64,000 bases of DNA from Spirirestis rafaelensis WJT71-NPBG6 (GCA_019359015.1 JAHHID010000008.1:62001-126000); one strand, 5' to 3'; positions 27,646-37,347 are shown, counted from the stretch's first letter. Program-made: numbers and translations. The notes: generated from the sequence alone by a model not told the origin.

Positions 27646-28278
27646 CTAATTTGTGAGATTTTCCTTTGCCCACAAAGCAGCTTGAGTGCGATCGCGTAAC
27701 CCCAACCGCCCTAAAATTTGAGTAACATAGTTTTTTACAGTACCCTCAGTCAGATATAACATTTGGGCAATTTCTCGATTATTTTTACCGTGAGAAATTA
27801 GCTTTAAAACTTCTGATTCTCGTTCAGTCAAATGATAATGTAAATTTTGCTTGATTGCAGGAGGATGAAGTTGGGCAAAAACTTTTGGTGCAATGGTTGG
27901 ACCTAGCTGACAATGACCTTGGTGTAAAGTGCGAATTGCTGTGGCTAACTGTGCTGAAGGGGTACTTTTAAGTAAATAGCCGAGTGCGCCGGCTTGTAAA
28001 GATTTCCAAATATATTCATCCTCATCAAAGGTAGTCAGCACGAGAATTCTAATCCAGGGAAAGCGTTGATGAATTTCGCCCGTTGCGACTACCCCATCAC
28101 AAATCGGCATCCGTACATCCATGAGAATAACATCGGGTTGTAAGGTTTGGGTTAGAGCGATCGCTTCAAATCCATGACTCGCTTGTCCCACAATTTCCAA
28201 ATCTTCTTCTAGTGATAGCAAAGAAGCTAATCCTTGACGAAACAACGCTTGGTCATCTACTAATAAAACTCGAATCAT
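27646..28278 (-). CDS. NarL/LuxR-family response regulator
   Basis: 210 residues. The receiver domain has Asp8-Asp9 (LVDDQ), the phosphoacceptor Asp54 (ILMDVRMP), and the Thr and Lys switch residues (VLTTFDE, LLKST). The output is a LuxR-type helix-turn-helix (LTERESEVLKLISHGKNNREIAQMLYLTEGTVKNYV, given in pieces at about 148-185). It follows its probable kinase on the same strand by 60 bases. Because that kinase carries an in-frame stop, the regulator may now be orphaned or cross-phosphorylated. Target genes are unknown. Confidence 0.9.
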   Translation of the reverse strand: MIRVLLVDDQALFRQGLASLLSLEEDLEIVGQASHGFEAIALTQTLQPDVILMDVRMPICDGVVATGEIHQRFPWIRILVLTTFDEDEYIWKSLQAGALGYLLKSTPSAQLATAIRTLHQGHCQLGPTIAPKVFAQLHPPAIKQNLHYHLTERESEVLKLISHGKNNREIAQMLYLTEGTVKNYVTQILGRLGLRDRTQAALWAKENLTN

Positions 28279-28338
28279 CTCACACCATCCCCTCGTTCCC
28301 AGATCCTATCTGGGAATGTCATTCAAGCAGTGCCGCTT

Positions 28339-29529
28339 TTATAATGAAATTATTACTTGAATCTGAGTTCCTTTGCCAGGATAACTGTCAATCTTCAATT
28401 CTCCTCCCAAAATCTGAACTCGTTCTTGCATTCCCCGCAGTCCAAAACCAGAAGCAGGTGCGTTAACATCAAATCCTTGACCATCATCAATTAGCTCTAA
28501 AATAATTCCCTCAGAGGTTTGATAACCATTGAGACTAACAACACTTGCACAAGCATGTTTTTGAATATTGGTAAGTCCTTCTTGCACAATACAATAAAGT
28601 TGGTGGCTAGTTTGAATTGGTAGTAGGGGCAGTTTGACATTTAAGTGAATTATAAAAGATTGGTTTCGCCCCACCTGTTCCACTAAAGTATTTAGCGCTT
28701 AATTAAGATTAAAATTGCCATTTCGCATCGTTTGCACAGACCGTCTCACCTCACTCAAACACTGACTAGTTAATTCTTTGGCAATATCTAAAGACTTAGC
28801 AGCTTGGATAAAATCGCGCTGGTACAATTTTTGAGCCAGTTCCAATTGCACATCTAAAGTTGTGAGATAATGACCCAATGAATCATGGATTTCACGAGCT
28901 ATGCGAGTACGTTCTAAAGTTGCAGCTAAACTTTCTACTTCTTTCGCTAAAACTTCTGCTCTTTCACGACTTTTTTGTTCTGCAATAACAACAAAGCTAA
29001 GTAAAATTGCAAAGGTACTCGCCGCTATATACTCACCTGTACTATTAATAAGTTCACGAGTCACAATGAGATTTGTATTATATAAATCAGCTATGCGTTG
29101 AGTTATATGCTCTCGGTAAAAATCTAAAACTGGAGGTAAACTCCAAGCATAGAGAAGATTCCAAAATATTCCCGATATGATAGCTATAATAATTACTTCA
29201 TTGCGTTTGAGTAAAAAACAGCATTTTACAAGTACTAGATAAATAAATATTCCAAAACTGATATTTACTGCTCTACTCAACATTATTGGTACTAACTCTA
29301 AAAATATATAAACTCGCCTTTGCCAAAGAGGGCGATTTATTGGAAATATAAAGCTTAAAAAAGTAGAAACCACAAGACCACCAAAATTTACATATGTAGG
29401 TAGTGCTTCTAATTCATAGCGACCTGGGCGGCGATTTAATAACAGCAGCAAAAGATATACAATCAAAACCGTCCATTCGACATATCGCAAGGTACGGCGG
29501 ATAGAAGTAGTTGTGACTAAATTCATCAC
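28339..29529 (-). pseudogene. Histidine kinase (HisKA_3 / DesK-NarX type) interrupted by an in-frame TAA
   Basis: The frame is continuous from 29529 to 28339 (397 codons) except for one TAA at 28701-28699, codon 277. The first part has five or six membrane helices, a signalling helix and the H-box REIHDSLGHYLT. The part after the stop has the N-box EGLTNIQKHA and G-boxes DDGQGFD and GFGLRGMQER. The stop falls exactly between the phosphoacceptor and ATPase domains, as NFNLN-stop-ALNTLVEQ. CAA to TAA is the simplest origin. It may be a nonsense pseudogene, a read-through gene, or two polypeptides (a GTG/ATG restart exists at 28683). A sequencing error cannot be excluded. Confidence 0.85.
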
Positions 29530-29690
29530 GGTTTTTCCCTTGCAGTGTCAGGGGTAAATCAAGACTTATCATCCACTCTGGATGCCGAACTTAATACATG
29601 ACTTTAGTCATAAATATGTATGACTTTAGCCAAGATTGTCTAGATATTATCTTTGCTAATTTACTTGTAGCCGTTTTTCTAAAAGATTTT

Positions 29691-30218
29691 ATGAAAAGTC
29701 AAGTATTGCTTGGATGTTTAGTTTTGGGAACTGGTTTATTAACTTCGTTCCCATCCGCAACAGCTCAACCAGCACCGCTTTTTCAACCTTTAATTAACGA
29801 TATTCGCAACGAATTACCCAAGGGTTGGAGTATCCGCTTACCTTCCTATTTTCCTACTTATCCCACAAAGCTTTATCCCTACATTCAGTCTGATAGCAAA
29901 GGCTTTAGAGTTAACTTTGCAATCAAGCCTAACTGTTCTGCCCCCAATTGTACTATTGGCGGTCTTGCCATGCTGAAATCTGATGGAAAAAAATTTCCCC
30001 CGAAAGGAGATAATCTCACACCGATCAATTTGAGTAATGGTATTCGTGGCTACTACTTTACTCTTGGTAGTGGGAGAGACAAAGCCCGATACGTTTACTG
30101 GGAGCAGGATAAGGATAAATTTGGTATAGGGGGAATTGCTGAAGTAGTGTCTCAAAAAGAACTAATAGATATTGCTAATTCAATGGCAAATGAACCGCCA
30201 ATTACCAGCACTCCTTAG
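29691..30218 (+). CDS. Exported protein of unknown function
   Basis: About 175 residues from the ATG at 29691. That start gives a clean signal peptide (MKSQVLLGCLVLGTGLLTSF, then SATAQPA with probable cleavage after AQ). The mature part is small and beta-rich with two Cys (NCSAPNCTIG) that could form a disulphide. The region RGYYFTLGSGRDKARYVYWEQDKDKF resembles cyanobacterial periplasmic proteins of unknown role. It is immediately upstream of the broken Omp85 gene on the same strand with a 13-base gap, which suggests one transcription unit for the envelope. Confidence 0.65.
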   Translation: MKSQVLLGCLVLGTGLLTSFPSATAQPAPLFQPLINDIRNELPKGWSIRLPSYFPTYPTKLYPYIQSDSKGFRVNFAIKPNCSAPNCTIGGLAMLKSDGKKFPPKGDNLTPINLSNGIRGYYFTLGSGRDKARYVYWEQDKDKFGIGGIAEVVSQKELIDIANSMANEPPITSTP

Positions 30219-30981
30219 CGATCGCATCTGTATGAAAAACTTACACAGCCTGAGCGCTAGCATTGGAGCGGCTATCATTTTGAGTTTTTTACACTCGGTT
30301 CCTTGCGCGATCGCTCAAGAAACTATTCCTGACAATCCTACCACCGAAGCAGAAAAGAGTGTCTTGGTGGGGGAAGTAGTTGTCAGCGGTGTGGAAGGCA
30401 AATTGCAAGAAGAAGTATACAAAGCATTGCGAACGCAGCCAGGAAAGACAGTAACGCGATCGCAATTACAAGAAGATATTAACGCCATTTTTGCTACAGG
30501 TTACTTTGCCGATGTCCGCGCTATCCCGGAGGATACACCGCTGGGTGTACGAGTCACCTTTGTGGTAAAACCTAACCCAGTGCTGCGTTCTGTACAAGTG
30601 CAGGGTAATCAAGTTTTGCCAGCCAAAGTAGTAAATGACAGCTTTAACCAGCAGTATGGCAGTATTCTCAACCTCCGCCAACTTCAAGAAGGCATTAACA
30701 AATTAAATAAGTGGTATCAAGATAATGGCTATGTTTTGGCGCAGGTAGTTGAAAGTCCCCGCGTCGCTGCTGATGGAACTGTAACCTTGGAGGTGACAGA
30801 AGGAGTTGTTGAAGATATCCAAGTGCGGTTTGTGAATCTGGATGGGGAAGATAAAGACGCTGCTGGTAAACCGATTCGCGGACAAACGCAAAAATATATT
30901 ATCTAAAACGCCGTAATACCCCTTCCTCCACGAAGTAGGGAGGGGATATAAGGCGGCGAGTGACGAAAGGCATCTTAACTC

Positions 30982-31164
30982 TTAAGTTGACCGCAGGTCT
31001 ACAGGAGAAGAGATGCTTGAGGAATGAGCTATCTCTGGGTCGGGCAACGAATCAATCCATTCATCGACCAGACTACTAATAGTTCTGTCCATTTTGGCAG
31101 ACAATAAGACCAGCTTGTGATATCTCCGGTCTGTAATCCTACAATTTAATCTTTTAACTTTCAT
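30982..31164 (-). CDS. Small ribbon-helix-helix protein carried by the TnpB element
   Basis: About 60 residues from the ATG at 31164, preceded by GGGGGA; an ATG 21 bases upstream is the alternative. The pattern is a ribbon-helix-helix: strand VKRLNCRIT, helix DRRYHKLVLLSAKM, turn and second helix TISSLVDEWIDSL. The C-terminal Ser-rich tail is probably disordered. It is divergent from tnpB, with roughly 70 bases between the starts, so it could repress both genes. Function is inferred from fold pattern and position only. Confidence 0.65.
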   Translation of the reverse strand: MKVKRLNCRITDRRYHKLVLLSAKMDRTISSLVDEWIDSLPDPEIAHSSSISSPVDLRST

Positions 31165-31235
31165 GTTGTCCCCCATTGTTTTCATGTTAATGTTAGCATT
31201 TATAAAACGAAGAGAAACAAGGAGGTGATAACGCA

Positions 31236-32420
31236 GTGCTGGTATTAGAGTACAAAGTCAAGGGTAAGCGACAGCAATATCGAGCAATTGATGAAGCTAT
31301 TAGGACTACTCAATTCATCAGGAATAAGGCTATTCGTTATTGGATAGATGCACCCCGTGAATCCAAGATTGACAAAATTGATCTAAACAATTATTCAACA
31401 GCACTGCGTAAAGAATTTGGATTTGTAAAAGAATTAAACTCAATGGCTTGTCAGGCTGCAACTGAAAGAGCCTGGAGCGCTATCGACAGATTTTACGGTA
31501 ACTGTAAATCTAAAAAGCCTGGAAAGAAGGGTTTTCCCCGCTTCCAAAAAGATAATCGTTCGGTTGAATATAAGACCAGCGGCTGGTCGCTGCATCTTAC
31601 AAAGCGACGTATCACTTTTACCGACAAAAAAGGCATTGGTGAAGTCAAGTTGTTGGGGAAGTGGGACATTGAAACCTATCCTATTAAGTCTATTAAACGA
31701 GTTCGGTTAGTTAGAAAAGCTGACGGTTACTATTGTCAGTTCGCAGTTGATATTAAGGCTAAAACTAAACCTAGGACAGGTGACGGGGAACTTGGATTAG
31801 ACGTTGGGTTGGAGTTTTTCTACTCTGATTCCAATGGACATCATGAAGAAAATCCCAAGTTTCTTCGTAAAGCCGAGAAAGCAATTAAACACGCTCAACG
31901 TCAGATATATAAGAAAGAAAAAGGAAAGAACCAACGACGTAAAGCAGGGCAACGATATGCCAAAAAGCATTTGAGAGTAAGTAGGCAGCGGAATGAACAC
32001 GCTCTTAGAATTGCGCGTAACGTATGCAAGGCTAACGCCTTAGCCGCCTATGAAAACTTAAATGTCAAAGGTATGGCAAAGAATCACTGTCTTGCTAAGT
32101 CAATCAATGATGTGGCTTGGAGTCTTTTTCGTCGTTGGCTGGAATATTTTGCTGTTAAGTTCGGTACTACAGTTGTTGCTGTCAATCCTAGAATGACATC
32201 TCAAAAGTGTTCAGATTGCGGTGCAATTGTGAAAAAATCTCTTTCAACTCGTACCCATAAATGTAGTTGTGGATGTGAGCTGCAAAGGGATGTGAATGCG
32301 GCAATTAATATTCTGAATCTTGGAAAACAAGCTAGGGATGGGCAGTCCCAAAGTAACGCTGTAGGAGTCGCGACCACTACGCTACTTGGGGCAACCCTGG
32401 TAGAGCAAGTTGCAACGTAG
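31236..32420 (+). CDS. tnpB: TnpB nuclease, copy 2 (inside the Omp85 gene)
   Basis: 394 residues starting at GTG 31236, seven bases after AGGAGGTGAT, a near-perfect ribosome binding site. RuvC residues: LGLDVGLEFFYS (Asp), AAYENLNVKGM (Glu) and ELQRDVNAAINI (Asp). The zinc finger is CSDCGAIVKK...HKCSCGC. The ORF is full length and all key residues are present. It belongs to a different TnpB subgroup from copies 1 and 3. No Y1 transposase is adjacent, so movement would need TnpA in trans. Confidence 0.9.
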   Translation: MLVLEYKVKGKRQQYRAIDEAIRTTQFIRNKAIRYWIDAPRESKIDKIDLNNYSTALRKEFGFVKELNSMACQAATERAWSAIDRFYGNCKSKKPGKKGFPRFQKDNRSVEYKTSGWSLHLTKRRITFTDKKGIGEVKLLGKWDIETYPIKSIKRVRLVRKADGYYCQFAVDIKAKTKPRTGDGELGLDVGLEFFYSDSNGHHEENPKFLRKAEKAIKHAQRQIYKKEKGKNQRRKAGQRYAKKHLRVSRQRNEHALRIARNVCKANALAAYENLNVKGMAKNHCLAKSINDVAWSLFRRWLEYFAVKFGTTVVAVNPRMTSQKCSDCGAIVKKSLSTRTHKCSCGCELQRDVNAAINILNLGKQARDGQSQSNAVGVATTTLLGATLVEQVAT

Positions 32421-33811
32421 ATTACAGAATCCCCACCCTCAGCCGTCAGGCAGGGTGGGGAGTGTCAATACTCGTGAAATGCAGTTAAAGCCGGGAGTTG
32501 TGTTTAACCGTAACTCTGTGCAAAAAGACTTACAGCGAGTGTTTGGGCTGGGAATTTTTCAGGATTTGAAGGTTTCGCTCAATCCAGGGCAAGACCCACG
32601 CAAGGTAATTGTAGTTGTAAATGCTACTGAAGGCAAAAGCTTTTCTCTAGCGCCTAGTGGTGGATTTAGTTCGTCTAACGGATTTTTTGCCGCTGGTAGC
32701 TTTCAAGCAAAAAATTGGGCAGGAAGAAACCAAAAACTAGGGACTGAAGTGCAGTGGAGTCAGCGAGGTTTGCTATTTGATGCCAACTTTACCGATCCTT
32801 GGATTGCAGGCGATCGCTTTCGTACTTCTTACACGGTGAATGGTTTTAGACGACAAACAATTTCGCGTATATTCGGAAGTAGAATTGCCAAATGGCGTAG
32901 ACGCGCAGCGGCTTGTCGTCAGACATCGCCCCAGAATACATCGCACTGGCGGCGGTATTACTTTTACCCGTCCTCTCAGTAAAAACCCGTTGGAAAAGTC
33001 AGAGTGGGTAGCTAGTGCTGGGTTGCAGTATCAACGAATTTCGATCCGCGATGCTGATGGTAAATTGAGCCCCAAGGATGAACTAGGAAACAACCTCAGT
33101 TTTAGCGGTAATGGAAACGATGATTTGTTAACTTTGCCTTTGGGGTTGATACGCGATCGCCGTAACGATTCACTCAGACCGACACAAGGCTCTGTTTTGC
33201 GATTAACTACCGAGCAGTCAATTCCCATCGGTGAAGCAAGCATTTTATCCAACAAGCTGCGGGGTAGCTATAGCTTTTATCTTCCCACGCGCTTGACCCA
33301 TTTAACTCAAGGCTGCCGTAAAGCAAATTCCACCGCACAGGAATGTCCCCAAGCGATCGCTTTTAATTTTCAAGCGGGAACCGTAATCGGCGATTTACCT
33401 CCCTATGAAGCCTTTTCTCTAGGCGGTGCTAACTCTGTCCGAGGATATGAAGAAGGTAACTTAGGTTCAACTCGCAGCTTTGTTCAAGCGACGGCTGAGT
33501 ATCGCTTTCCGGTTTTTTCGGTTGTTAGTGGTGCCTTATTTTTTGATGCTGCTACCGATTTGGGTACTAGCAGTAGTGTTCCCGGTAATCCCGGTGGTGT
33601 GCGGGGTAAACCTGGTAACGGCTTTGGTTATGGTGTTGGAGTCCGCGTCCAATCGCCACTCGGACCGATTCGCCTTGACTACGGCTTGAATGACGAAGGA
33701 GAAAGCCGCATCCAGTTTGGCTTTGGAGAGCGATTCTAGGCTTGTATAGAATTAGTGCCAGTCGTGGGGCTGGCAGGATGTATTTCTAGCTAATATACAA
33801 ATATTATAAAA

Positions 33812-33843
33812 GCAGTTTGTCTTGTCAAGGCGAACTGTTTTTT
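33812..33843 (+). terminator. Terminator downstream of the Omp85 remnant
   Basis: CAGTTTGTC and GGCGAACTG pair (with G-U) around a short loop, followed by six T. Confidence 0.65.
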
Positions 33844-34088
33844 ATATTATTGGTGATTTATAGGTTAGCGCGTAAACTTTTATAATTATTGACTTTTTGT
33901 TTCATTTTACCTATTGTCTTCTAAGCAAGAAGGTAGACAAGAATAATAACGTAATTATTGAATTACAAGCATAAATAGTAGAAAATGACTAATTTAAACT
34001 AAGAAAGTTACTGGAAATTCAGTAAACAAAATTGCGAAAAGTCAAGAGTTCCAAGTTAATGACTAATGACTAAATCAGGTAAAACTAA
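33844..34088. other. Intergenic region before corA
   Basis: About 245 AT-rich bases without an ORF. No conserved magnesium-sensor leader could be recognised by eye. Confidence 0.4.
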
Positions 34089-35219
34089 ATGATGAGAAAA
34101 ATTCGTCGCCTTCCTTTAGCATTAATCAAACCAGATGATGATGAGGAAGACTTTTTTCACCGACCGGGTGACATGCCCGGAACTCTGATCGTTGATGCAG
34201 ACGCTCCACCACCGATAATTTTTTTGATTGACTATAACCAGACTAAGGTGACTCGCAAGCAACTGAATACGCCAGAGGAGTGTACCCCATATCTGGATAG
34301 AGAATCTGTTTCTTGGGTGGATGTACAAGGTTTAGGCTCTGCTGACATTTTGCATCGACTAGGAAAGGTGTTTGATTTGCATCCTCTGGTTTTAGAAGAT
34401 GTAGTTAATGTACCAGAGCGCCCCAAAATAGAGGATTATGACGATCAATTAGTGATAATTTCGCGCATGGTAGTGCCAAAAGAGAGAGTATGTGGCTTTT
34501 ATAGTGAGCAAGTAAGTTTGGTTTTGGGTAAACATTATCTGCTGACAGTGCAGGAGGAACCAGAGCATGATTGCCTAGAAGGAGTGCGATCGCGTATTCA
34601 AAAAGGTAAAGGTCTTATCCGCTCATCAGGAGCCGATTATTTAGCTTATGCTCTGTTAGATGCGATTATTGATGGCTTTTTCCCAGTTCTGGAGCTTTAC
34701 GGCGATCGCATTGAAGAGTTAGAGGAAGAAGTCATAATCAAACCTACCCCTAAAACTTTACAAAAAATCTATAAAATTAAGCGAGAATTACTGCAACTGC
34801 GTCGCGCTATCTGGCCCCAGCGGGATGCAATTAATTCTTTAATTAGAGAAGGCAACGATCTAATCAGTGAGGAGGTGCGAATCTACTTACGAGACTGTTA
34901 TGACCACGCAGTACAAGTAATGGACATGGTGGAAACCTACCGAGAACTTGCATCTGGGCTGATGGACGTGTATCTTTCAGCAGTCAGTAACAGAATGAAT
35001 GAAGTCATGAAACTGTTAACTGTGGTGTCAGCAATTTTCATTCCGTTAACTTTTATTGCAGGTGTGTATGGAATGAATTTTGAGTATATGCCAGAACTGA
35101 AATGGCATTGGGGTTATTGGGTTTGCTGGGCAGTTATGATAGCGATCGCATTGGGATTAATATTCTTTTTCTGGCGAAAAGGCTGGCTAGAAAATGCTTC
35201 CACAATTAAGCGTGATTAA
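34089..35219 (+). CDS. corA: CorA-family magnesium/cobalt transporter
   Basis: 376 residues. The long N-terminal cytoplasmic domain and stalk helix end in two membrane helices. The signature pore motif YGMNF stands at the end of the first helix (IPLTFIAGVYGMNFEYMPEL), and the periplasmic loop is acidic (EYMPELKWHWG). CorA is a pentameric Mg2+ channel. MRKIRRLPLALIKPDDDEEDFF at the start is typical of cyanobacterial members. It is monocistronic, and no Mg-riboswitch is recognisable upstream. Confidence 0.92.
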   Translation: MMRKIRRLPLALIKPDDDEEDFFHRPGDMPGTLIVDADAPPPIIFLIDYNQTKVTRKQLNTPEECTPYLDRESVSWVDVQGLGSADILHRLGKVFDLHPLVLEDVVNVPERPKIEDYDDQLVIISRMVVPKERVCGFYSEQVSLVLGKHYLLTVQEEPEHDCLEGVRSRIQKGKGLIRSSGADYLAYALLDAIIDGFFPVLELYGDRIEELEEEVIIKPTPKTLQKIYKIKRELLQLRRAIWPQRDAINSLIREGNDLISEEVRIYLRDCYDHAVQVMDMVETYRELASGLMDVYLSAVSNRMNEVMKLLTVVSAIFIPLTFIAGVYGMNFEYMPELKWHWGYWVCWAVMIAIALGLIFFFWRKGWLENASTIKRD

Positions 35220-35282
35220 ACATTCACATGGGCAATGAATCGAATATCTAAGCACATTAGCAGGGAGTCTATATTCTAAGTT

Positions 35283-35999
35283 ATGAGAGGAACAGGCGAT
35301 CAGAATTTATTTGTTTTGACGTTTTATATAATTGGCGTCACTTACACTTTCAATCGGATGATTGAATCAATCGACGATCAAATTAAGTTTGAATATCAAA
35401 AAGCAGTCGTCGCTCAACAACTTCAAGAACAAAATATCCAAGACCATGTAGGCATTACCTTTAAACTCAAACCCTCATACTCACTTGATGCGCTGAAAGA
35501 GTTGTCAATTAGCGTTCAGAATAAATCCGCTAATCTTGCCGTTTACGTTGACTGGGATAATAGCTCCATAGTCGTCGAACATAACAAGCAATCGCGAAGA
35601 GTAATTCGCAAATCACCAGACTTGACCCGCGACCTAGCTGTACCGCAAAGTCCTAGCTTAGTTGCCCCCACTAAAACACTTACACAACTGGTGACAGCTG
35701 AAGATGTTTTCGAGCGCGACAATGTAGCCGGAACCTACTCACCAACAAAACCCATAATTAATATCACCGCGCTGAAAAAAAGTCCCGTGAAGGCGCAAAA
35801 AAAGTTGTACAGCAACTTTATGAACAGAGCAAAAAACTTGGAGTTTTCGCTACAACTAGTGCTAAGGCTATCTGAGGTGCGTGTAGGTCTAGCTCCAGGT
35901 GTAAATATTCCTCCCATGTGCATTATAAATTGTCCCTTTACAGTCAGCAAACTACCTTGGACATACGCCCTACCCTGGAATCAAGAGAGATCGAGTTAA
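35283..35999 (+). CDS. Hypothetical protein
   Basis: 238 residues. An N-terminal hydrophobic stretch (NLFVLTFYIIGVTYTF) may be a membrane anchor. It is followed by a helical Gln-rich part (QKAVVAQQLQEQNIQDH) and a beta-rich region (NLAVYVDWDNSSIVVEHN). No family is recognised. It is co-directional with corA but separated by 63 bases. Its stop lies only 45 bases before the start of rnpB. Confidence 0.55.
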   Translation: MRGTGDQNLFVLTFYIIGVTYTFNRMIESIDDQIKFEYQKAVVAQQLQEQNIQDHVGITFKLKPSYSLDALKELSISVQNKSANLAVYVDWDNSSIVVEHNKQSRRVIRKSPDLTRDLAVPQSPSLVAPTKTLTQLVTAEDVFERDNVAGTYSPTKPIINITALKKSPVKAQKKLYSNFMNRAKNLEFSLQLVLRLSEVRVGLAPGVNIPPMCIINCPFTVSKLPWTYALPWNQERSS

Positions 36000-36043
36000 T
36001 CTCAAACCGGACATACGACCCCATCCAAGATTACACTGTGAGT

Positions 36044-36485
36044 GGGAGAGAGTAGGCGCAGGCGGTTGCAGATCAGTTTCATTGAAACTGGTTTGAGGAA
36101 AGTCCGGACTCCCGAAAGACCAAACTTGCTGGATAACGTCCAGTGCGAGCGATCGTGAGGATAGTGCCACAGAAAGATACCGCCAGGGCTAGGGACTGGG
36201 GACTAGGGATTAGGGACTGGGAAAGAATCTTCCTAATCCCCAGTACCCAATCCCCAGTACCCAATCCCTGGTAAGGGTGCAAAGGTGCGGTAAGAGCGCA
36301 CCAGCAGCGTTGAGAAGCGCTGGCTCGGTAAACCCCGGTTGGGAGCAAGGCGAAAGGAACTACGGTTGGTCTTTTACCAGTTCCGTTAGAAGAGAGCCGC
36401 TAGAGGCGTTTGGTAACAAGCGTCCCAGATAGATAACTGCCCTCGCAAGAGAACAGAACCCGGCTTATGTCCTACTCTCTCCCCT
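36044..36485 (+). ncRNA. rnpB: RNase P RNA
   Basis: The catalytic RNA that matures tRNA 5' ends. Conserved elements: GAGGAAAGTCCGGACTCCC (P3/P4 region), the GCGAAAGGAACTACGG-like core, AGATAGATAACTGCC and the 3' half of P4 (ACAGAACCCGGCTTA). The 5' GGGAGAGAGTAGGCG pairs with the 3' TCCTACTCTCTCCC to form P1. About 80 bases at 36189-36271 are a heptamer repeat block in the P12 region, as reported for heterocystous cyanobacteria. rnc follows on the same strand. Confidence 0.95.
36189..36271. repeat. STRR block inside rnpB
   Basis: Repeats of AGGGACTGGGG/ACTAGGGATT are followed by their complement CCCCAGTACCCAATC, so the insert folds into an extended hairpin (P12 extension). The heptamer type matches repeats elsewhere in the window. 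Confidence 0.85.
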
Positions 36486-36544
36486 ATTTTTAGTACTGAG
36501 TGCTGAGTTAAAACTCAGGAGTCAGAATTCAGAAGTCAGGAGTT

Positions 36545-36622
36545 AAGAATAATCTCCCCCACTCCCCCATTCCCCCACTTTCCCATTCCCCCACTTTCCC
36601 ATTCCCCCACTCCCCCACTCTC
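36545..36622. repeat. Pyrimidine-rich tandem repeat before rnc
   Basis: Units of CCCCCACT and CCCCATTC/TTTCCCATT are repeated about nine times, ending two bases before the rnc start region. A Shine-Dalgarno sequence is not visible within this stretch. Confidence 0.75.
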
Positions 36623-36624
36623 AT

Positions 36625-37347
36625 GTGATGACACTCGCTTATCCACGCCGTCAACGCCAGCTTGAAAGCTTAGTACAAAAATTAGGTCTGTCAATACAAG
36701 CACCTATAAAGTGGCAGCTTCTTGATTTAGCACTGACTCATCCGACTGTCTCTGAGTCGGCAAATTATGAACAATTAGAGTTTGTCGGCGATGCGGTCGT
36801 GCGTTTGGTCGCGGCTATTGTGTTGTGGGAAAATTATCCTGATTGCCCAGTGGGGGATTTTGCAGCAATTCGTTCGGTGTTGGTGAGCGATCGCATTCTC
36901 GCTCAATTGGCAAAAGAATACGGTTTGGAGCTATACTTACTCGTTGCCGGCAGTGCTACCGCTGATAAAGTTGGTCAAGAGTCACGACTGGCAGATGCTT
37001 TTGAAGCTGTTCTGGGAGCGCTTTACCTAAGTACTCAAAATCTCGAACTTATTCACCCTTGGCTAGATCCCCATTTCAAACAATTAGCGGCAGAAATTCG
37101 TCTCGATCCCGCCAGACTAAACTATAAAGCTGCTCTACAAGAATGGACTCAAGCCCAATTTAAAGTTTTACCTGAATATCGAGTTGTGGAAATTAATCTA
37201 CCCTACCAGAATCAAGAACGTTTCATGGCTGAAGTGTGGCTGCACGGCAAAAAGCTCGGTCAAGGCAAGGGACGCTCCATTAAAGGCGCTGAACAAGCTG
37301 CGGCAAAGGTAGCTTTTTTTGCAATAAGTTCCCAGGATAAACACTGA
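36625..37347 (+). CDS. rnc: Ribonuclease III
   Basis: 240 residues. The catalytic domain holds the signature YEQLEFVGDAVVRLVAA and the second acidic cluster LADAFEAVLGALYLS. A C-terminal double-stranded-RNA-binding domain runs from NYKAALQEW to AEQAAAKVAFFAI. RNase III cleaves structured RNA in rRNA maturation and antisense regulation. That role could be relevant for NsiR1-type RNAs, but no direct link is visible. The start at 36625 follows a CCCCCACTC repeat that supplies no ribosome binding site, and MM at 1-2 leaves the exact start open by one codon. It clusters with rnpB. Confidence 0.92.
   Translation: MMTLAYPRRQRQLESLVQKLGLSIQAPIKWQLLDLALTHPTVSESANYEQLEFVGDAVVRLVAAIVLWENYPDCPVGDFAAIRSVLVSDRILAQLAKEYGLELYLLVAGSATADKVGQESRLADAFEAVLGALYLSTQNLELIHPWLDPHFKQLAAEIRLDPARLNYKAALQEWTQAQFKVLPEYRVVEINLPYQNQERFMAEVWLHGKKLGQGKGRSIKGAEQAAAKVAFFAISSQDKH

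Larger units (their letters stand above)
30904..32469 (+). mobile_element. IS1341-type element (TnpB plus RHH protein), copy 2, 1566 bp
   Basis: Boundaries come from restoration of the interrupted Omp85 frame. The left end has a hairpin region (CCCCTTCCTCC ... GGGAGGGGATATAAGGCGG) and the right end a GC hairpin (CCCCACCCTCAGCC...GGGTGGGGAG) ending in GTGTCAAT. There is no target duplication, as expected for IS200/IS605-family insertion. Element 3 shares both the 'GGGGATATAAG' left motif and the 'GGGGAGTGTCAA' right end. Confidence 0.85.
30232..33739 (+). pseudogene. Omp85/BamA-family outer-membrane protein gene, disrupted by a TnpB element and a frameshift
   Basis: The N-terminal part (30232-30903) has a signal peptide (ending AIAQ) and two POTRA-like repeats. 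The third POTRA continues after the insertion as TREMQLKPGVVFNRNSVQKDL from 32470. Joining base 30903 to 32470 restores the frame exactly. A second lesion lies near 32868: the reading frame shifts by one base within CGTATATTCGGAAGTAGAA. After that the beta-barrel reads LPNG...RTGGGITFTRPL to the terminal RIQFGFGERF. BamA/Omp85 inserts outer-membrane proteins and is essential, so an intact paralogue must exist elsewhere; heterocystous species usually carry several. Confidence 0.88.
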
